Below are positions 5,664-7,957 of a stretch of 7,957 bases of DNA, piece after piece (position 1 is the first letter of the stretch; every line of letters starts with the position of its first letter). The notes under the pieces are model-generated. The model saw only the letters and a program-made list of their open reading frames with translations. It was not told the DNA's origin and did no database searches. The stretch spans positions 1 to 7,957 of the forward strand of contig JAEXFV010000074.1 in NCBI GenBank assembly GCA_023451115.1. The letters run 5' to 3'. The position numbers were made by a program, and so were the translations under genes. This DNA is from Bacillota bacterium (lineage in GTDB: Bacteria > Bacillota > Clostridia > Christensenellales > CAG-138).

Positions 5664-6767
5664 ATGAAATTTACATTGGATACAAAAACATTGAACGCAG
5701 GCCTGGCCGCGGTGGTAAAAGCCCTTTCCAGCCGCCCCGCGTTGCCCATCCTGGAAGGCGTATATGTTGAGGCCACCCAGGAAGGGGTATTGTTAAAATG
5801 CTCTGATTTGGCGCTGCAAATCGAGTGCCTGCTGCCGGCAACGGTAGAGCAGGAAGGAAAAACCGTAGCCCCTGGCAGGCTGTTTTCCGAGATGGCCCGT
5901 AAGCTTCCCGAGGAAACGGTAGAGCTGGAGCTCAACGGCAAAGCGCTGCAACTGGTATGCGGCAGGGCAAAAACCAGCATGCAGTGCATGGAGCCGGAAG
6001 ATTTCCCGGATATGCCCTTTGTGGGGGAACAATATTCCATTTCACTGCCTCAGAATAAATTAAAGGACATGATCCGGCAGACGGTGTTTTCCACCGCCCA
6101 GGAAGAAAGCAAACCCATTCTCACCGGCGTGCTGATGGAACTCAATGAAGACGCATTAACTTTGGTTGCGTTGGATGGGTTCCGGCTGGCGCTGCGGCGC
6201 GCTGCCCTTGCCCAGGATACCGGCAAGCAAAAAGAAGCGGTTGTGCCTGCGAAATCCCTCAATGAAATTGCAAGGACCCTGCAGGACACGGAAGACCCTG
6301 TGCAGCTGGTGTTTACCAACACTCATGTGTTGCTGGATTTGGGGCATACCAGGGTGACAGCCCGTTTGCTGGATGGAGACTTTATCCGCTATAAGCAGAT
6401 TTTGCCTGCAGACCATGTGACCAGAGTGCGGGTAAACCGGCAGGAATTGCTGGAAAGCATTGACCGGGCGATGTTGCTGGCAAGGGAAGGCAATAACAAC
6501 CTGGTGCGGTTTTCCATTTCCATTGACCGGCTCAAGTTGTTTGCCAATTCCGCTATTGGAAGCATCGATGAAAACATCGCTATTGAACTCAACGGGGACG
6601 ATATTGAAATCGCCTTTAACGCCAGATATTTCAGCGATGTGCTCAAGGTATTGGACGATGAGTATGTTTATCTGGATATGAACAACAACGTCAGCCCCTG
6701 CGTGGTGCGGCCCATCCAGGGCGATGCGTTTTATTACCTGATTTTGCCCGTACGTATTTTTACTTAA
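5664..6767 (+). CDS. dnaN: DNA polymerase III beta subunit (sliding clamp)
   Basis: DnaN forms a ring dimer around DNA, tethers polymerase III and serves as a platform for repair and other clamp-binding proteins. The product is 367 residues, normal for the family, and should fold as three similar domains of about 120 residues. Typical stretches are MKFTLDTKTLNAGLAAV at the N-terminus, SRPALPILEGV (22-32), the FPDMP turn at the end of domain 1, TVFSTAQEESKPILTGV and ALDGFRLALR in domain 2, LDGDFIRYKQILP at the domain 2-3 junction, and the C-terminal YYLILPVRIFT. The start at 5664 is chosen because AAGGAGG (5651-5657) lies just upstream and the protein begins as the family does; an in-frame ATG at 5592 would add 24 unrelated residues and lacks a ribosome site. 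It follows oriC, codirectional with dnaA. Confidence 0.98.
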   Translation: MKFTLDTKTLNAGLAAVVKALSSRPALPILEGVYVEATQEGVLLKCSDLALQIECLLPATVEQEGKTVAPGRLFSEMARKLPEETVELELNGKALQLVCGRAKTSMQCMEPEDFPDMPFVGEQYSISLPQNKLKDMIRQTVFSTAQEESKPILTGVLMELNEDALTLVALDGFRLALRRAALAQDTGKQKEAVVPAKSLNEIARTLQDTEDPVQLVFTNTHVLLDLGHTRVTARLLDGDFIRYKQILPADHVTRVRVNRQELLESIDRAMLLAREGNNNLVRFSISIDRLKLFANSAIGSIDENIAIELNGDDIEIAFNARYFSDVLKVLDDEYVYLDMNNNVSPCVVRPIQGDAFYYLILPVRIFT

Positions 6768-6803
6768 TGGGGAATGGAGAGGCCTTTCACCGCTTTTACA
6801 ATT

Positions 6804-6870
6804 CCCCCGCACCCCTTGGGGTTGGGGGATTTCATTCAGGCGCTATGGGAAAGCTTTTGCTTTCACCGCC
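6804..6870 (+). repeat. Two-hairpin repeat downstream of dnaN (R9)
   Basis: Hairpin 1 is CCCCC (6804-6808) with GGGGG (6824-6828), plus inner C/G pairs (6812-6815 with 6818-6821), a G-T wobble, an A-T pair and a bulge. The linker is ATTTCATTCAGGCGCTAT (6829-6846). Hairpin 2 is GGGAAAGC (6847-6854) with GCTTTCAC (6859-6866), with one G-A mismatch. It begins 37 nt after the dnaN stop. A stretch at 6782-6795 (GCCTTTCACCGCTT) resembles a leftover hairpin-2 arm and tail of another unit. Confidence 0.85.
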
Positions 6871-6931
6871 TTATCTTTTCTTATAAAACCCTTGGTGGGT
6901 GGATATCATTACCCTGGGAGGGCAAAAAAGG

Positions 6932-7720
6932 ATGAAACATTGTGTCCGTTTCCATTGCATCGCTATTATATTGGGCATACTGTGCCTGCTTTGCTGCGCC
7001 TGCGCAAAAGAGCAGGAGGATACGGTGCTCAATGTTGGCATGGAACAGGGCGCATCTTCATCCGCTCCTTCTCAGGAAAATACGGGACAATCCGGCCAAA
7101 CCCGGGAGCAGAGCTCCACGGCTGCCTCTGGCGTGCAGGTAAAAGTGCTGCAAAGCGTAGCCTATGCTTTTGACGGCATGTTGTATGGCGCAGTGGAGTA
7201 TCAAAACAGCGGCAGCGAAAACCTGATTTTAGGGGAAGCTACCTTTACCTTTTCTCACCCCGGTGGGGAGGCGACAGAACAGTTTTTGCCCGTAGCCAAC
7301 GAATACGATGTGGTGCGGCCGGGAGAAACCTCTTATTGCACTTTATTTTTGCCGGTAGAAGGGATAACAGGGGGAGAAGCGGTTTCTCTTACGCCTAGCC
7401 TTACCTGCCAGCCTGCTCAGCTGGAACCCTTCCCTTTGGAAGCGGAGCACCCCTATTTGGTTCAGAATTATCCTGCTTTTTGTACGTTATCCGGCTCCCT
7501 GAAAAACCCTGACCAAGGGTCGGGGGCCTGTGAGCTGAATATGATTGATGCGGGATTTTATGATGAAGAAGGAAATCTGCTGGGAGTATGGTACTTTTCC
7601 CGCAACGCGGTGCTGGATCCCGGCGTAAGCAAGCCCTTTGTGGTGCATTTAAAAGCGCTTCCCATCCCGGCGTTAGCAGACCATTGCAAGGAAATTAGGC
7701 TGCGCGCTTTTGGTATTTGA
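6932..7720 (+). CDS. Predicted secreted lipoprotein with two FxLYD-like modules, function unknown
   Basis: This 262-residue protein starts with KHCVRFH, then a hydrophobic segment (residues 9-23), giving a signal peptide with a probable lipid-anchor Cys at 24 (LLCCACAKEQ). The residues before Cys24 (CCA) are a poor lipobox match, so the exact site is uncertain. A Ser/Gln/Thr/Gly-rich linker (about 38-67) would act as a spacer from the membrane. Two related beta-rich segments follow, about 68-143 (MLYGAVEYQNSGSENLILGEATFTF) and 176-262 (CTLSGSLKNPD, then IDAGFYDEEGNLLGVWYFS and LDPGVSKPFVV). These resemble the FxLYD-type modules of Gram-positive surface proteins (G-x-x-x-N, FYDxxG). The start at 6932 is preferred over 6899 because GGGAGGG (6916-6922) lies 9 nt upstream. 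A TTGCTT-19-TATAAA promoter-like pair (6857-6887) overlaps repeat R9. No enzymatic motif is seen. Confidence 0.8.
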   Translation: MKHCVRFHCIAIILGILCLLCCACAKEQEDTVLNVGMEQGASSSAPSQENTGQSGQTREQSSTAASGVQVKVLQSVAYAFDGMLYGAVEYQNSGSENLILGEATFTFSHPGGEATEQFLPVANEYDVVRPGETSYCTLFLPVEGITGGEAVSLTPSLTCQPAQLEPFPLEAEHPYLVQNYPAFCTLSGSLKNPDQGSGACELNMIDAGFYDEEGNLLGVWYFSRNAVLDPGVSKPFVVHLKALPIPALADHCKEIRLRAFGI

Positions 7721-7957
7721 TGCAGGTTGTTGCAATATCGTAATTTATCTTCGGTTGCGCAGCCCTCCAAAACTCTCTGACCTGAACGAACCGGATTTTG
7801 GCCCAGGGCCAGGCGGGGGAGCGAAGGACTAGCCATAGCGAATTCGAGAGATGGCAACATAGTCATGGGCCAAATACGGCCGTTTCAGGCGTGTATGTCT
7901 TTGTTAACCGAAGGTATCTCAATATTTTTATCTTTTCTTGCTCGGACGATTATAATG
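7721..7957 (+). other. Gene-free right end rich in inverted repeats; possible structured RNA or leader
   Basis: No protein gene is supported here. Visible pairings on the plus strand are CTTCG (7749-7753) with CGAAG (7822-7826), CCAAAA (7767-7772) with TTTTGG (7796-7801), the palindrome TGGCCC-A-GGGCCA (7799-7811), GACTA-GCCAT (7827-7836) with ATGGC-AACA-TAGTC (7851-7864, ten pairs and a 4-nt bulge), and GGCC (7868-7871) with GGCC (7878-7881). A perfect TATAAT lies at 7951-7956 with only a weak -35 (TTATCT, 7928-7933, 17 nt), suggesting a promoter for a gene beyond the edge. I matched it to no known RNA family. Confidence 0.4.

Noticed and set aside
7558..7866. Minus-strand frame of 102 codons at the right end
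   Set aside because: It overlaps the lipoprotein gene in antisense for half its length and shows no ribosome site or recognisable features.
7721..7957. tmRNA, RNase P RNA, SRP RNA or tRNA at the right end
   Set aside because: I looked for their signature motifs (tmRNA ends, RNase P conserved core, SRP tetraloop region, tRNA T-loop) and did not find them. 6S RNA could not be excluded, but no clear central-bubble hairpin is visible.

Overview
This window covers the replication-initiation locus (dnaA, oriC, dnaN) of a low-to-medium GC Gram-positive bacterium. I infer class Clostridia, probably an Oscillospirales/Ruminococcaceae-like gut anaerobe. The reasons are: oriC lies between dnaA and dnaN, the Shine-Dalgarno sites are strong AAGGAGG-type, dapF implies meso-diaminopimelate peptidoglycan, the pfkB kinase is pseudouridine-kinase-like, and there is a Cys-anchored lipoprotein with tandem beta-sandwich-like modules. 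The genus cannot be fixed from the sequence alone.

Layout. Minus strand: a pfkB-family sugar kinase, probably pseudouridine kinase (1-849, running off the left edge), lies downstream of dapF (953-1795). Both are read leftward from a promoter near 1888-1916. A gene-poor interval (1796-2656) follows, dominated by a tandem array of 69-bp repeats. Plus strand: a YegS/DagK-type lipid kinase (2657-3544), a regulatory interval with a promoter and DnaA boxes (3545-3986), dnaA (3987-5300), oriC with DnaA boxes, a GC cluster and DnaA-trios (5301-5663), dnaN (5664-6767), a repeat, and a predicted lipoprotein (6932-7720). The last 237 bases hold no gene but several inverted repeats, and may be a structured RNA or the leader of a gene beyond the edge.

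How the parts work together. DnaA would bind its boxes in oriC and use the trios next to the last box to open the duplex. Boxes upstream of dnaA suggest that it controls its own gene. DnaN is the sliding clamp of the same replication machinery. dapF supplies meso-DAP for the wall (and lysine), and the lipid kinase probably recycles diacylglycerol left by envelope synthesis. The two flanking genes, the kinase and the lipoprotein, are not replication genes, and the recF/gyrB block that often follows dnaN is not present here.

The most unusual content is a family of about nine copies of a two-hairpin repeat: a GC-rich hairpin, an 18-nt conserved linker, and an 8-bp hairpin. It occurs as a five-unit array and as dispersed copies. 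All copies point the same way, many variants keep pairing through G-U wobbles or paired changes, and the copies fill most intergenic gaps but spare oriC. This looks like a mobile or RNA-level repeat element rather than a protein-coding gene.
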